Source: Rhynchopus sp. YZ270_cl-10
Taxonomy: Eukaryota; Euglenozoa; Diplonemea; Diplonemida; Diplonemidae
DNA: 64,000 nucleotides
NCBI GenBank assembly: GCA_964035575.1
Contig: OZ037896.1
Location: 1,271,165 to 1,335,164 of the forward strand
Reading direction: 5' to 3'
Each line of letters opens with the position of its first letter. Within the stretch, counting starts at the first letter, position 1. The position numbers were made by a program, and so were the translations under genes. Shown piece after piece: positions 22,601 to 31,627 of this stretch. Below the pieces are notes generated by a model. The model was not told where the DNA came from, ran no database searches, and saw nothing but the letters and a program-made list of their open reading frames with translations.

Positions 22601-25600
22601 CAGGCGGTGTCTGTGGACGCGACTCTGGCGAAGTTTGGAGCTAAACGCATCCCCAACGTGTCTACTAATGATTGTGGTTATGTGGCACTACACCTCTGGG
22701 ACCACGACACGCAGCCGGACGTGAGGGCAATGCGCAAGCAGCTGTATGACACAGCAGTGGAGGTGTCGAACCGCCTGGTGCAGGTGCTGGGGTCGCAGGA
22801 GGCCATGACGGAGTTTGCCAATGGTGTGACCGGCGAGGCCCACCTCAACCACTTGGGGCTTCAGCTCACCGCGACAGCATCCCGCATCAACATCGTGGTG
22901 GTGCAGGCGTCGGAAGAGAACCCCCTCGTGCGCATCACCCCTGGTAGCAAAAGAGTCGCCAAGTCGTACGCGGAGAGCTTCCAAGCGAAACTTCCCACGG
23001 TCGTCATCGCTCTCTGTGACTCTCACTTTGAGGCAGTGGAGCTTGTCCCGGAGGTGGGGAAGACCAAGGAGGGGATGGCAGAGAAGATGAGGAAGGAGGC
23101 TCGGCAGGCAGTGCTGGACACAGCGCATTTGGATGGCATCATCCCCACCACCACCGCCCCCCTGGCTACCAAGCTGGGACACATCAATGCGGATCGGGTG
23201 TTCTGCCCCTTTGATGGATGCAGAGCGGGAATTTTGTCTTCGAGTGATGCGGTCGGGGGCCTGTCTCGTAAGGGCTTGCTGCAGCACATGCGTCGCCACC
23301 AGGCGGATGGGGCGTACATCCCCGACGAACTGTTGGGCCACTTGGGCATGTCGCGCTGTGCGAACGATCAGTGCGACATGCTATTGCCGCAGAGCAAGGA
23401 GGTCTGCAACACCTGTACGGTGCACTTTGGCGAAGAAGGCTTCACCGCTCCGTCTCCCTCCAGTCGAGGAATGCTGACAGATCAGGATGACCTCCCCTCC
23501 TTTGAAGTCATGGGGACCACCAGGATCCAGCTGAAGGGCGGGTGCCCAGACAAACACCTGCAGCTGTACAGCGAGCTCTTCCTGAGGGTTCTTATGGACA
23601 TCCTTGAGTACCAAGACGAGGTGGCATGGAAGCGCCTTGCACTGTTCTTCACTGTGTTGCACCGGACACGGACAGAACGAGGGGGCAAGGACCAGGAGCG
23701 ACGTTTTACGAGCACCTGGGGGAAGGACTTGGAGGCTTGGAAGGCTGGCCAGTATGTCGCCCTGTGGGAGCAAACGGTAGAGGAGCGGAAGCCAAGGCCC
23801 TCGGGGTGGTCGGATGAAGACACTGACGAAGGGAGACGGAAGCGCACCATCGCCAAAGCGAGAGCAGGACTCCCGAGCCAGGCCATGTCATGCGCTACCA
23901 GCGACGGCCTCGCCCCACAGACACCGGCGACGCTGGAAAAGCTTCAGACGAAGCACCCAGCCGCTGCCGACTCCAAGGCCCTGGAGCAGGCGGATTGGCC
24001 CCAGCCTCAGGAGGTCCCACCGGTGACAGTGGTGGAGGTGATGAAGGCCCTGCGGAGCATGCCGAAGTCATCGGCGGCGGGTCCCTCGAACGTGACGGGC
24101 GCGCACCTTCGTACACTTTGCCTACAGAGGCGGGCTAAGGGCACTTTGGCAGCGCTGGCCGCAGTGTTGACGTCTTTGGCACGAGGAAATGCTCCAGTGG
24201 AGGTGGCTGAGTTCTTCGCCGGCGCTAACTTGGTGGCTCTCCGGAAGCCTGCAAAGGGGCCGGGCCTGGAGGAGGACGTGCGACCGATTGCGGTTGGGGA
24301 CACTCTCCGCAGACTGGTGGGAAAGATTCTGTCGGCGCGAGTGCGGGTGCCTGCTAGGACGCTTCTTCTTCGAGGGAACCAGGTGGGGGTGGCAACGGCA
24401 AGGGGGGCGGCAGTGGCGACTGATGTTATCTCGCAGTACGCCGTGCGCAACCGCGGAAAAGGTAAAGTCATTTTGAAAATTGACTACCGTAACGCGTTCA
24501 ACTGCGTAGACCGCCTGTCGATGCTAAGAGCGGTCGACGCGAACCTCCCCGAGCTGGCCCCATGGGTGCGATGGTGTTACCTGGAGCCCTCCAGCCTGTT
24601 TTATGGTGGGGATACCATAAGGTCACAGCGCGGAGCTCAACAAGGAGATCCCTTGGGCCCGCTTCTCTTCTCCCTGACCATCCACCAGATGGCGCTAGAG
24701 CTGAAGGGGCACCCAGGCCTGGATGGGACTTTGTGGTACCTCGATGACGGCTCTCTGCGGGGGTCCCCTAAGGCGGTTTTTGAGGCGTACCAGGTTCTGT
24801 GCACTCGTAGCTCCGAACTGGGGTTGGAGGTGAACGCGAACAAGTGTGAGCTCATCTCCACTGGTGGCGTCTCCAAGGAGGATCTCGAGGCCGTGGGGTT
24901 CACGTTGAACGAGGGTGGACAGGACGCCATGGGTGAAGGCGGGTTCCGGCTGTTGGATGTGGATGGGTTCGACTTCTTGGGCATCCCCATTGGGTCTGTG
25001 GCTTTCTGCGAGGAGTACATGGCCCAGAAGGTGGACGATTCCCGCCGCAACCTGGAAGCCCTTGTGGACCTCGGGGACTCCCAGGCAGCCTTCTACGTAC
25101 TGAGATACTGCGAAGGCTACTGCCGCATGGTGTTCTACATGCGGGGGATCCCACAGTGCGCGGAGTACCTGACGGCCTTTGACGACCTGATCGACAGGTG
25201 CCTGGCTGCGCTTCTGCATGACCCGGATGGGGCGCTGCCGGAGTTGGCAAGGGCGCAGGCGGCGCTTCCTGTGGCGCTTGGGGGGCTGGGTATCCGTCGC
25301 ACCGTGGACCATCGGACAGCTGCGTCCCTCGCCTCTCAGTCAGGGAACCTGCAACTGTCGCAGGCCTTGGACCCTGCCTTCACCTGGGATGAGGAGAGAT
25401 GGAACAGCGCGGCTGAGGAGTACAACTCCAGGGTACCGGTGGCGTTTCACGTGGACAGGGCCCAGCCGAAGAAGATCCTGGAGCAGCAGAGTCTGTCATC
25501 TGCGGTGATTGACGCCCAGGCAGACAAGTTGATGCAACAGCTCTGCATGCGAGACCGAGCACGGATGAAGTCCCTTCTCCTGCCGCTTTCCGGGACGTAC

Positions 25601-28600
25601 CTCACGGCGACACCCTCAGCAAGGAACCAGATGTCTTCAGCGGATTTTGCGGTTGTGACCCGTTTCCGACTAGGGGTGGCCATCCATGCGGAGGGAACGA
25701 CTTGCTCGGCATGTCAGGGGGGGCAGAAAAGGGTTGTCATGGACTCCTTTGGCGACCACACCTTTGGCTGCCCCTACTCCAAACACCGCGTCGCCCGCCA
25801 CAACGCCTTGCGGGATTCGGTGTACCGAGCTGCTCAAGGGGCGGGCTTGGACCCTGCTTTGGAGGAGACCGTGCGAGTGGAGTTGGAGTCGAAGAAGCGG
25901 CCAGGCGACGTCTACCTCCCAGTAGGAGTGGCGGAAAATGGACCTCGTTGTTTGGACATCACCCACGTGTGCCCCACCTTGCCTTCCTACAGAACAGGGG
26001 CCTCGAAGTTTGTGGGCTGGTCGGCGAAGAACCAGGGCCAGGTCAAACGGGAGAAGCACGAGCGGGATTTGAACAAGATCAATACCAAGTTCTCCCCTAT
26101 TGTGTTTGAAGCCTTCGGGGGTGCAGGCGACGAGGCGAACCTCTTGATTGCGCAGCTTGGAGGCCTGACGACGGGACAGACGTCGCACCTGACAGGGTCG
26201 GCAGAGTTGCGCATCCGGGAGAGCATTGCGGTGGCGTACCAGAAAAAGGTCGCATCTTCCTTTCTGGAGCGGGGTGCTATGTGTGTAGGGATTGCCACCC
26301 TGAAGCGGGAGCCGTGTGTGGAGGTAGATGTGGCACCGTCTGCAGAGGACATGGACCGGTTTGGACGCCGCAGTGCAGGGGCCGTGGAACCTCTCTGTGA
26401 CGATGCGAACCCTGACGACGATATGAGTCGTCCTGCAGACCGAACGGAGGAGCAGCAGGGGAAGCGCAAGAGGGACGTGAAGCCGGACCACGTGGAGCCA
26501 CCGAGGAAGCGGACCGGGAGGTTCGATTCGGCCACCGTGATTCCGGAAGGGCCTGGTCTCGATGTGGTGCGTGAGTGGGAGTTTTTGCGTGAGTGCCCGG
26601 CAGCGCAGAGGCCTCGGGCGACGGAGCAGGCGGCCAAGCTGGGAGCCTCGAAGGTGACTTGGTCGTTTGTGGCGGGGGACTGTGCTTTTGAGGCTTTGCT
26701 CTTCGCCACCGGGCGCACGGATTTGACGGTGGAGGGTCTGCGCCAGGCGGCAGTGAAGAAGGTCCAGGGCCGCGCTGATCTGTCGAGTGCGGCTGTCCCT
26801 AATTTTGGGGTCTGGCAGCGGCTGATGACGAGTGGGGACAGAGGAGACGAGCGTACGTGGGCGGATGCCATTGCAGTGGCGGGGGCAGGGGAGGCTCTTG
26901 AGGTATCTGTGGTCATCCTCAACGAGTTCGCCCGCCCTTCTCTGATGGTGCCAAGAAAACGGCCTAAGGCAGTGGTCCTTCTCCTCCACTCGGGTGACCA
27001 GGATGCGGCAGATGGATCCGGCAGTATCCCGGGACACTACGAGCCCCTCACCATGGACCCGGCTCTGCAGCAGCACATCCTGTCTTTTGAGGCCACAGGT
27101 GGTAAGGGGGAGTGCCAGTCAGAGCGCCCCATGGCTTTTGTGGGAGCGAGGGAGGCGGAGGCGTCGAACACTTTCCTGCAGTGCGAACAATGCAGCAAGC
27201 TCTTCGATGCGTCGGACGCACACTTCTGCTGTCACACGTGTGGTGGCTTGGCATGTCTGCACTGCGCTCAGGGGTCCAAGCACTGCCCTCTGTCGCAAAT
27301 TGGCAGGGCGGAATACTTCAGTGCCCTGTCTTTTTTGCACTCGAATGTTCCGGCTCAGGCTGCCTCTGCGGAGGGGAGCGGAGACCCACCACCTAAACGG
27401 GCTCCTTCTCCAGCAGTGCCAGCTCCCGAGGGCGAGGACGTCGAGGAGGTAGACATGCCAATGGCGGGCGAAGAGGGGCAGCAGGCAGAACAGAAGCAGC
27501 AGAAGCACGAGAAGCAACGGAAACAGCAGAAGCAGCAACAACAAAAGGCGGACCAGGAGAAGAAGGAAGCGTTGCAGCGTGCGTCGGACGCGTGGCAGCA
27601 AGCCCTGGAGGTACGGCGGGAGCATCGTCGGTCGTGGGGACCGGATTTGGCCGCGCTTCGGGGCACTTTTGGCGACCGCCAGCAGGAGTTGAGTCGTTTC
27701 CTGGAGGAACAGAATGTGCGTCTGGACCAGGCGAAGGCGGCGGACAGGCATCGTGTGGAGGAGCTGACCGCCAGGCACAAGCGGGAACTCGCAGAGGACG
27801 CGAAGAAGATGCATGCGCAGTACTTGGAAGACTGCGATCGGCACCCCGAAGCAGGAGAGTCGCTCCGGGCGGAGTATGACAGGCAACGCTGCGAGAGGCA
27901 TTACGCCATCGCAGCTAAGCATGAGTCGGAGCAGAAGGCGACCACTCTGTTGTTGACGGCGGTGAACCTCTCCCGACAGCTGGAGGCAGAACGCATGGTG
28001 GCATACGGGCGGTGCTTTGGGGTGGTGTGCGAAGGGCGGCTATTCCTCCCCTGCCATGCGGTGCGGAGAGCGGTGGGCGACGACCCTGAAGGACTCGAAC
28101 CTGACTGTGTCGGCGACTGGATGGCTCTCTTTGGTCCTCAAGGTGCTTCTCCGTGCCCGGGCGAGTTCCTGTACTGCTGGGCGACACAGCAGCCGTGGAG
28201 TGGGAACGGGGAGGGGGACGGTGATTGCCCGGAGTCGGTGGTCGCCCGTCAGGCGGTTAGGAAGATAGCAGGGGAGGCCGGATACTGCGACACCTGGGGC
28301 AAGACCAGCGCGGTCATCGTCGTTCGGGAAGGCAGGGTCAGCTGGGGAACCCCTTCTCGGGATCAGCTGGAGGAGGAGGTGGGGCGACAGGCCGAGGCGG
28401 CAGACACCGAGGTGCGTGTGAAGGTGGAGGAGATGGATGATGATGAGCAGGAGCAGGAGGAGGACCTCGACACCGCGATGGAGGGGGCGGATCGCTCGCA
28501 TTCTCTGTCAGTGGAAGGCATCCCTGACCAGAAGAAGCAAGCGAGGGTGAGGGAATTGCTGAGGGCGCAGAGCGAGGCTTGGATGTGGACGGAGGAGGAG

Positions 28601-29293
28601 CGGACGGAGAGGGGGGGTCTTTTCCCGTGCCTCACCATGGGGTCGCCGGTGCCTTCTTCTGTGACGAAGTGGATCTCCCTGTTCCACTACCGTCAGGGAG
28701 AGAAACAGGATGGCAGACCCTTGTTGTCACTCCCCCTCTCTACCGCTACTTTCACTCAGTGGTATGAGGTGATGAAGGTGGTGGGTTTGCATGAGTGGTC
28801 GGTTCAGGAAAAGTGCAAGGCAAAGTCGACGTTGCATGCCCTGACGGACAACCGGAGCAGTAGGGGGCAGGCCTTTGCAGCGGAGAGTACAAGGAGGGAG
28901 AATGAGGCACGAGCGGCTCGAGAGGGAATAGGCCGACAACCTCAAGCCTCCTCTTCTTCTTCTTCTTCTTCCTCCACCTCTGCAGGCCGTGGCACTACAA
29001 CCTCCATCGCCCAACCTGCAGTCTCCACTTCTTCCTCCTCCTCATCGGCAGGCCGTGGCAATGCAACCTCCTCCGCCCAACCTGCTCCTTCCCCAGCTCC
29101 CAAAGGACCCCAGCGCCATGCAGCTCAGGGTAGGTCCAACACGTCGAACGTGTTCACCGACGCAGTGGCACAAGCGACGCAGCATGTGCTCTCGCCCCAG
29201 GAGGTGCAGAGAGGGCGCAATGGTCGCGGTGGTGGACAGAAGGGGAGACAGAGCGGAGGAAGGAAGGGGAAAAAGGGGAATAAAAAGAATTAG
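19604..29293 (+). CDS. LINE polyprotein: low-complexity N-terminus, OTU-like protease, zinc fingers, reverse transcriptase, RLE endonuclease, second OTU-like domain
   Basis: 3,229 residues. Residues 45-660 are Ser/Asn-rich, from CAG/CAA and TTCCAACAGCAG repeats. An OTU-like cysteine protease motif follows (NDCGYVAL, Cys1024; SHFEAV, His1141). Next are a C2H2 finger (C1201, C1206, H1228, H1232) and a Cys pair group from C1252. The reverse transcriptase spans about 1476-1760 (KIDYRNAFN at Asp1627, QRGAQQGDPLGP, YLDD at 1712-1715). A CCHC knuckle (C2034, C2037, H2052, C2056) precedes the endonuclease core (RPGDVYL Asp2102; LDIT Asp2118). A second OTU-like domain follows (VAGDCAFEAL Cys2360; GHYEPL His2478), then a Cys-rich finger at 2527-2561, a coiled coil at about 2610-2790 and basic Ser-rich ends. 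The catalytic residues look intact. The true start may be Met at 19604 or 19682. It is expected to nick DNA and prime reverse transcription at the nick. Confidence 0.92.
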   Translation: MQAGEAQGVVCFVLLCFRFLVFAFLKMRRKALLGALWVVLHVCISSSSRSYTSSNNKSSNSSNSSNSSNSSNSSNSSNSSNSSNSSNSSNSSNSSNSSNSSNSSNSSNSSNSSNSSNSSNSSNSSNSSNSSNSSNSSNSSNSSNSSNSSNSSNSSSSNSSNKSSNSSSSSNSSNNICYTSCNCSSSNISNKSSSNNSSSNSSNRSNNLSCINSSSRSPLPPLFYPKKRPLEPNNPSSCSFDSSNKNVCGGNKAKNCCHNNPHPPSPHDIPKKRQCMPNHISGCNCDSSKNEIFGVLGGVPVSPLVCSSSSSKGLYSSSSNSRLYSFFTSSSKGFCSSGSNSRSNSSSNSRHNSSLNSSSNGFCSSSSTSVSKSSSSSSSNSRHNSSFNCSSKDFCSSSSNGRSISSSNSRLNNSSFNSKDFCGSSSNGRSNSSSNSRLNSSFNSSSTDFCSSGSNSRSSSSSNSRHNNSSFNSSSNGFCSSSSNSVSKSSSSNRHNSRHNSSFISKDFCGSSSNGRSISSSNSRLNNSSFNSSSNGFCSSSSNSVSKSSSSNRHNSRHNSSFISKDFCGSSSNGRSNSSSNSRLNSSFNSSSTDFCSSGSNSVSKSSSSSSSNSRHNSSFNCSSKDFCSSSSNSRSNSSTNINSRRSNNISDNNLGGGERGMLVFGVSLAGREGQSGCVMMRVWQKGCVQIEFWFDWWCNLWEVFTSLRQPDPCWVAEAPEWGVFVSFAVLDLWKDRRAPTLSHLILWLVGRRTRRTRRGHRSLNWTKSQAGRLRRRKAPCNRPPSPAAHPVFRRIRVADALRGALQCVAIWVLVFVGSELGRSAPHALGCALFRDAEVLGVGLLRGLCRARRGWRWLEGASERVHRWTGGIRVAASLVRASVMGVGQLSVRAAEWVWVAWSAGGCLAGFVALVGVARPLGWVLLLEVRRVAARRWTRRIGMAFGMLAVSLLVLLSLLWRAVTPWDLRPAPADPEHPVSLSPFALTGGCANVNAPAYTEQAVSVDATLAKFGAKRIPNVSTNDCGYVALHLWDHDTQPDVRAMRKQLYDTAVEVSNRLVQVLGSQEAMTEFANGVTGEAHLNHLGLQLTATASRINIVVVQASEENPLVRITPGSKRVAKSYAESFQAKLPTVVIALCDSHFEAVELVPEVGKTKEGMAEKMRKEARQAVLDTAHLDGIIPTTTAPLATKLGHINADRVFCPFDGCRAGILSSSDAVGGLSRKGLLQHMRRHQADGAYIPDELLGHLGMSRCANDQCDMLLPQSKEVCNTCTVHFGEEGFTAPSPSSRGMLTDQDDLPSFEVMGTTRIQLKGGCPDKHLQLYSELFLRVLMDILEYQDEVAWKRLALFFTVLHRTRTERGGKDQERRFTSTWGKDLEAWKAGQYVALWEQTVEERKPRPSGWSDEDTDEGRRKRTIAKARAGLPSQAMSCATSDGLAPQTPATLEKLQTKHPAAADSKALEQADWPQPQEVPPVTVVEVMKALRSMPKSSAAGPSNVTGAHLRTLCLQRRAKGTLAALAAVLTSLARGNAPVEVAEFFAGANLVALRKPAKGPGLEEDVRPIAVGDTLRRLVGKILSARVRVPARTLLLRGNQVGVATARGAAVATDVISQYAVRNRGKGKVILKIDYRNAFNCVDRLSMLRAVDANLPELAPWVRWCYLEPSSLFYGGDTIRSQRGAQQGDPLGPLLFSLTIHQMALELKGHPGLDGTLWYLDDGSLRGSPKAVFEAYQVLCTRSSELGLEVNANKCELISTGGVSKEDLEAVGFTLNEGGQDAMGEGGFRLLDVDGFDFLGIPIGSVAFCEEYMAQKVDDSRRNLEALVDLGDSQAAFYVLRYCEGYCRMVFYMRGIPQCAEYLTAFDDLIDRCLAALLHDPDGALPELARAQAALPVALGGLGIRRTVDHRTAASLASQSGNLQLSQALDPAFTWDEERWNSAAEEYNSRVPVAFHVDRAQPKKILEQQSLSSAVIDAQADKLMQQLCMRDRARMKSLLLPLSGTYLTATPSARNQMSSADFAVVTRFRLGVAIHAEGTTCSACQGGQKRVVMDSFGDHTFGCPYSKHRVARHNALRDSVYRAAQGAGLDPALEETVRVELESKKRPGDVYLPVGVAENGPRCLDITHVCPTLPSYRTGASKFVGWSAKNQGQVKREKHERDLNKINTKFSPIVFEAFGGAGDEANLLIAQLGGLTTGQTSHLTGSAELRIRESIAVAYQKKVASSFLERGAMCVGIATLKREPCVEVDVAPSAEDMDRFGRRSAGAVEPLCDDANPDDDMSRPADRTEEQQGKRKRDVKPDHVEPPRKRTGRFDSATVIPEGPGLDVVREWEFLRECPAAQRPRATEQAAKLGASKVTWSFVAGDCAFEALLFATGRTDLTVEGLRQAAVKKVQGRADLSSAAVPNFGVWQRLMTSGDRGDERTWADAIAVAGAGEALEVSVVILNEFARPSLMVPRKRPKAVVLLLHSGDQDAADGSGSIPGHYEPLTMDPALQQHILSFEATGGKGECQSERPMAFVGAREAEASNTFLQCEQCSKLFDASDAHFCCHTCGGLACLHCAQGSKHCPLSQIGRAEYFSALSFLHSNVPAQAASAEGSGDPPPKRAPSPAVPAPEGEDVEEVDMPMAGEEGQQAEQKQQKHEKQRKQQKQQQQKADQEKKEALQRASDAWQQALEVRREHRRSWGPDLAALRGTFGDRQQELSRFLEEQNVRLDQAKAADRHRVEELTARHKRELAEDAKKMHAQYLEDCDRHPEAGESLRAEYDRQRCERHYAIAAKHESEQKATTLLLTAVNLSRQLEAERMVAYGRCFGVVCEGRLFLPCHAVRRAVGDDPEGLEPDCVGDWMALFGPQGASPCPGEFLYCWATQQPWSGNGEGDGDCPESVVARQAVRKIAGEAGYCDTWGKTSAVIVVREGRVSWGTPSRDQLEEEVGRQAEAADTEVRVKVEEMDDDEQEQEEDLDTAMEGADRSHSLSVEGIPDQKKQARVRELLRAQSEAWMWTEEERTERGGLFPCLTMGSPVPSSVTKWISLFHYRQGEKQDGRPLLSLPLSTATFTQWYEVMKVVGLHEWSVQEKCKAKSTLHALTDNRSSRGQAFAAESTRRENEARAAREGIGRQPQASSSSSSSSSTSAGRGTTTSIAQPAVSTSSSSSSAGRGNATSSAQPAPSPAPKGPQRHAAQGRSNTSNVFTDAVAQATQHVLSPQEVQRGRNGRGGGQKGRQSGGRKGKKGNKKN
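19738..21560 (+). repeat. CAG/CAACAG and TTCCAACAGCAG coding repeats
   Basis: 19738-20250 is nearly pure (CAGCAGCAA)n. 20520-21560 is a minisatellite of TTCCAACAGCAGGTCCAACAGCAG-type units, with repeat blocks duplicated in tandem (for example 20800-21090 with 21130-21300). Both lie in the LINE frame, where they encode Ser/Asn-rich sequence. They are open in several frames, so the Gln-rich, Ala/Thr-rich and Leu-rich frames here are shadows. Confidence 0.93.
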
Positions 29294-30281
29294 AGAGTTA
29301 GAGAGTTAGAGGGTGAGAGTGTGTGTGTAGAAGCGTGTAGAGAATGACAGTTTGCCCCATGTTTATTTTTAACCCTTTTTATTTTGTGTTTTTGGTTCTT
29401 TTCATCCTTTGGGGTTTGCCCCCCCCTTTCCCCCCTTTCCGCCCCCCTTCCTATTTGTTAATATTTTTGGTTGGCTGCTGGCTAGGACGGGTCTACCCCA
29501 GCGACGGCCCTTACCCCTTGGACGAGGCTCTGAGGGTAGAGGGCAGTCTCGGAGTAAGACCTGTCTAAGAGCCAGGCCAGTGGCATCAGGAGCCATTGGG
29601 CCACTTTTATAGATTGTGCAGTAGAGTAGAGTTTGTACAGAACTCTTGTCCTTTGAGTTCCTTTTTTCACTCCTTTAGTTTTTCATTTTTACCTTGTGAA
29701 GGTCAATTTAAATTTTTCATTTTTCAAAACCACCACAGGTAAGCACGAGACCCACCATTGTTGTTGTTGATTTTGTTGTGCGTTATTGTTGTTTTCCCCT
29801 TTGGGTGTCAGTCAGTCGGGTCAGGTCACACTTACAGAAGTTCTCAAAAATTTTCACCAAAAAGAAAACTACTAAAAAGATTATGGAACTTCCTTTTTAT
29901 TTGTTTGTGTGTTACAGAGGAAACGGCTCACTCAATCCCCTCCTTCTCCTCCCCTCCCCTCCCCAAGACAAAGCAAAATAAAACTACACCGGTAGACAGA
30001 GCAACCCTCCCGTCCCATCCCCTCCCCTTTTCCTTTTGGGAAAAATTGCACTCACTTACGACCCTTTTGCTTATTTGCAGGGAAGTGTTGGTTGTAGTTG
30101 TCCCACATGCTTTCTATTTTAGTGCCACTAACTGTGTTTTCAGGCACTGTCTTGCCAGTACAATAGTAAAGTGCCCTTGTCTGGACATCTAGCTGTTTAC
30201 ATACTCGCTTGACTAGTAAGTACCCCCTCTGTCACTGGATGTAGATAAAAAAAGCGAGCCTAGGGCTAAGTTGAACAACAC

Positions 30282-30282
<1 letters not shown>
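29294..30282 (+). other. LINE 3' untranslated region
   Basis: The roughly 1-kb 3' UTR of the full-length LINE, also present in inverted orientation at 944-1805. A 144-codon frame at 29758-30192 has a 147-codon counterpart in the truncated copy (1034-1477, minus), but it is probably chance. A CAGGTAAGC at about 29737 and a TTATTTGCAGGG at about 30075 look like splice donor and acceptor; use is untested. It ends TTGAACAACACC before poly(A). Confidence 0.85.
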
Positions 30283-30325
<43 letters not shown>

Positions 30326-30327
<2 letters not shown>

Positions 30328-31627
30328 CCATGTTGTTGAATCCTGGGCAGGGCGCCATACCGGCATAGAACGGCACGTTGGTCGGGAGGGCTGTAGGTGC
30401 GGGTTGAGAGCCACTCTCCGATTGCGTGTACGTGCTGGGGGCCGAAGTGGCGTCAGACATGGGGACTGCGAGTTCTGATTCGTCGATGAGGTCCATAGAG
30501 AACTCGCTGCCCTGCGATGCGGCGGGCGGCTGCTCTCTCGGGTGGACGGAAGAGGGAACTGCCTCAGAGGAAGAAGATACGGGGAGGGCTGAGTGGGTGT
30601 TTGAGAAGCCACTCTCCGTACCGGTCTGAGGTTGTGTTGCCCCGTCCGAACCAGGGTGTGTCTGCGCAGAGGCGCCGGGACGGGCAACTGCTTGTACGAC
30701 AGGGGGCACCGAGGACGCGACCGGAGTAGGGAGGGCTGAATGTGTGGTGGAGTAGCCGCTCTCTTGTCCCTGGACGTCTGATGATGCCTGTCTCATGTTG
30801 CGTTGCGTCTGTGCCCTCCGCGCCTTTGCAGTCTCCACTTGGCTGGTCACGCGAGCTTCACGCTGTACCTTCACCAAGTTAATGCTCTTGGGGTCAATCA
30901 TCTCGTGCGCGCGCGCAATGATCCTCGCCGCGCATGGCTTGCTGGACACAGGCAGGGCCCGCGGGCAGGTTGAGGGGAGGGAACGACACGGCACACACAC
31001 CCAAACTGAGCACTCCCGACACTCCCAATGACGTTCACGACCGAGGACCGCAGCCGAGCACAGCTCGCATTTCCCGAAATCCGCCCGTGAGTCTTCCAGG
31101 GGGCAGTCCAGAAGCCCCTCGCGTGACACACAAGTGAGAGGCGGCAGGCGCGGGGTCGGTTCATGCATGAGGAGGAACTGCGTCAGCTTCTCGGGGATAT
31201 TGACCGGCGTGAAGTGACCTGCGGTGCGGCCATCGTGGGCTAGTGCGAGCACCTGACGGTATCCCACTTCGCCTGAGGGGGTGAAGACCGACGGTCGATG
31301 GCCACCAATGAACACCACCACCAGGGAATGCAGAGCTCGGGCCAGGCCGCTAACCGTCACCATGTCAGCCCAAGTGTCAGGACGCGCACACCCAGCGATG
31401 CTCATCTGTCGCGCCCATACTCCGACACTTGGTTCAGCGCGAGCCGCTAAGTCCTCGTCTTGGACCACCTGTGCAATCGCCGCCTGTCTCAGGGACCCCG
31501 CACTCCTCCCGCACTGGTACGCCACGGCATCGAAGCAACAGTCGCCCACTGTGTAGCGGAAGTCCGCGGGAACGGAGCACCCGAGGGAGGACAGCTGTAG
31601 CGGCAGGGCCGGCGGGGGGTCACATGT
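30326..31627 (-). pseudogene. Older LINE fragment, OTU-like plus zinc finger coding part
   Basis: The minus-strand open frame from 31690 has its first residues from the flanking DNA element. LINE-derived sequence starts near 31627, so the element is 5'-truncated and lacks its reverse transcriptase. It contains an OTU-like domain (YTVGDCCFDAV, Cys at 31540; TAGHFTPV His) and a Cys-rich finger (CELC...CRECSVWVCVPCRSLPSTC). It ends in a Ser/Thr/Pro-rich tail with a repeated GxESGxSxTHSALP motif. The arrangement parallels residues 2350-2561 of the full-length LINE, so this is a distinct related family. The plus-strand LINE interrupts it at 30325; the frame resumes in register at 19308. Confidence 0.82.

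Larger units (their letters stand above)
19309..30325 (+). mobile_element. Full-length non-LTR retrotransposon (LINE), 11.0 kb
   Basis: A complete element bounded by the 10-bp duplication ACCCCATGTT. In order it has ten 18-bp monomers (19309-19492), a short 5' UTR, a single 3,229-codon frame (19604-29293), a 1-kb 3' UTR and a 43-nt poly(A) (30283-30325). A single frame combining a reverse transcriptase with a C-terminal CCHC knuckle and restriction-like endonuclease places it with the R2/NeSL/CRE-like (RLE) LINEs rather than the APE-type. The intact frame, long poly(A) and perfect duplication indicate a recent insertion. It sits inside a related, older LINE. Confidence 0.93.

Noticed and set aside
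1034..30192. 144/147-codon frame in the LINE 3' UTR present in both copies (1034-1477 and 29758-30192)
   Set aside because: The visible differences between copies change residues (for example E-Q to E-K, SHT to SLT, FLC to FLF), with no sign of protein-level conservation. The copies are simply recent.
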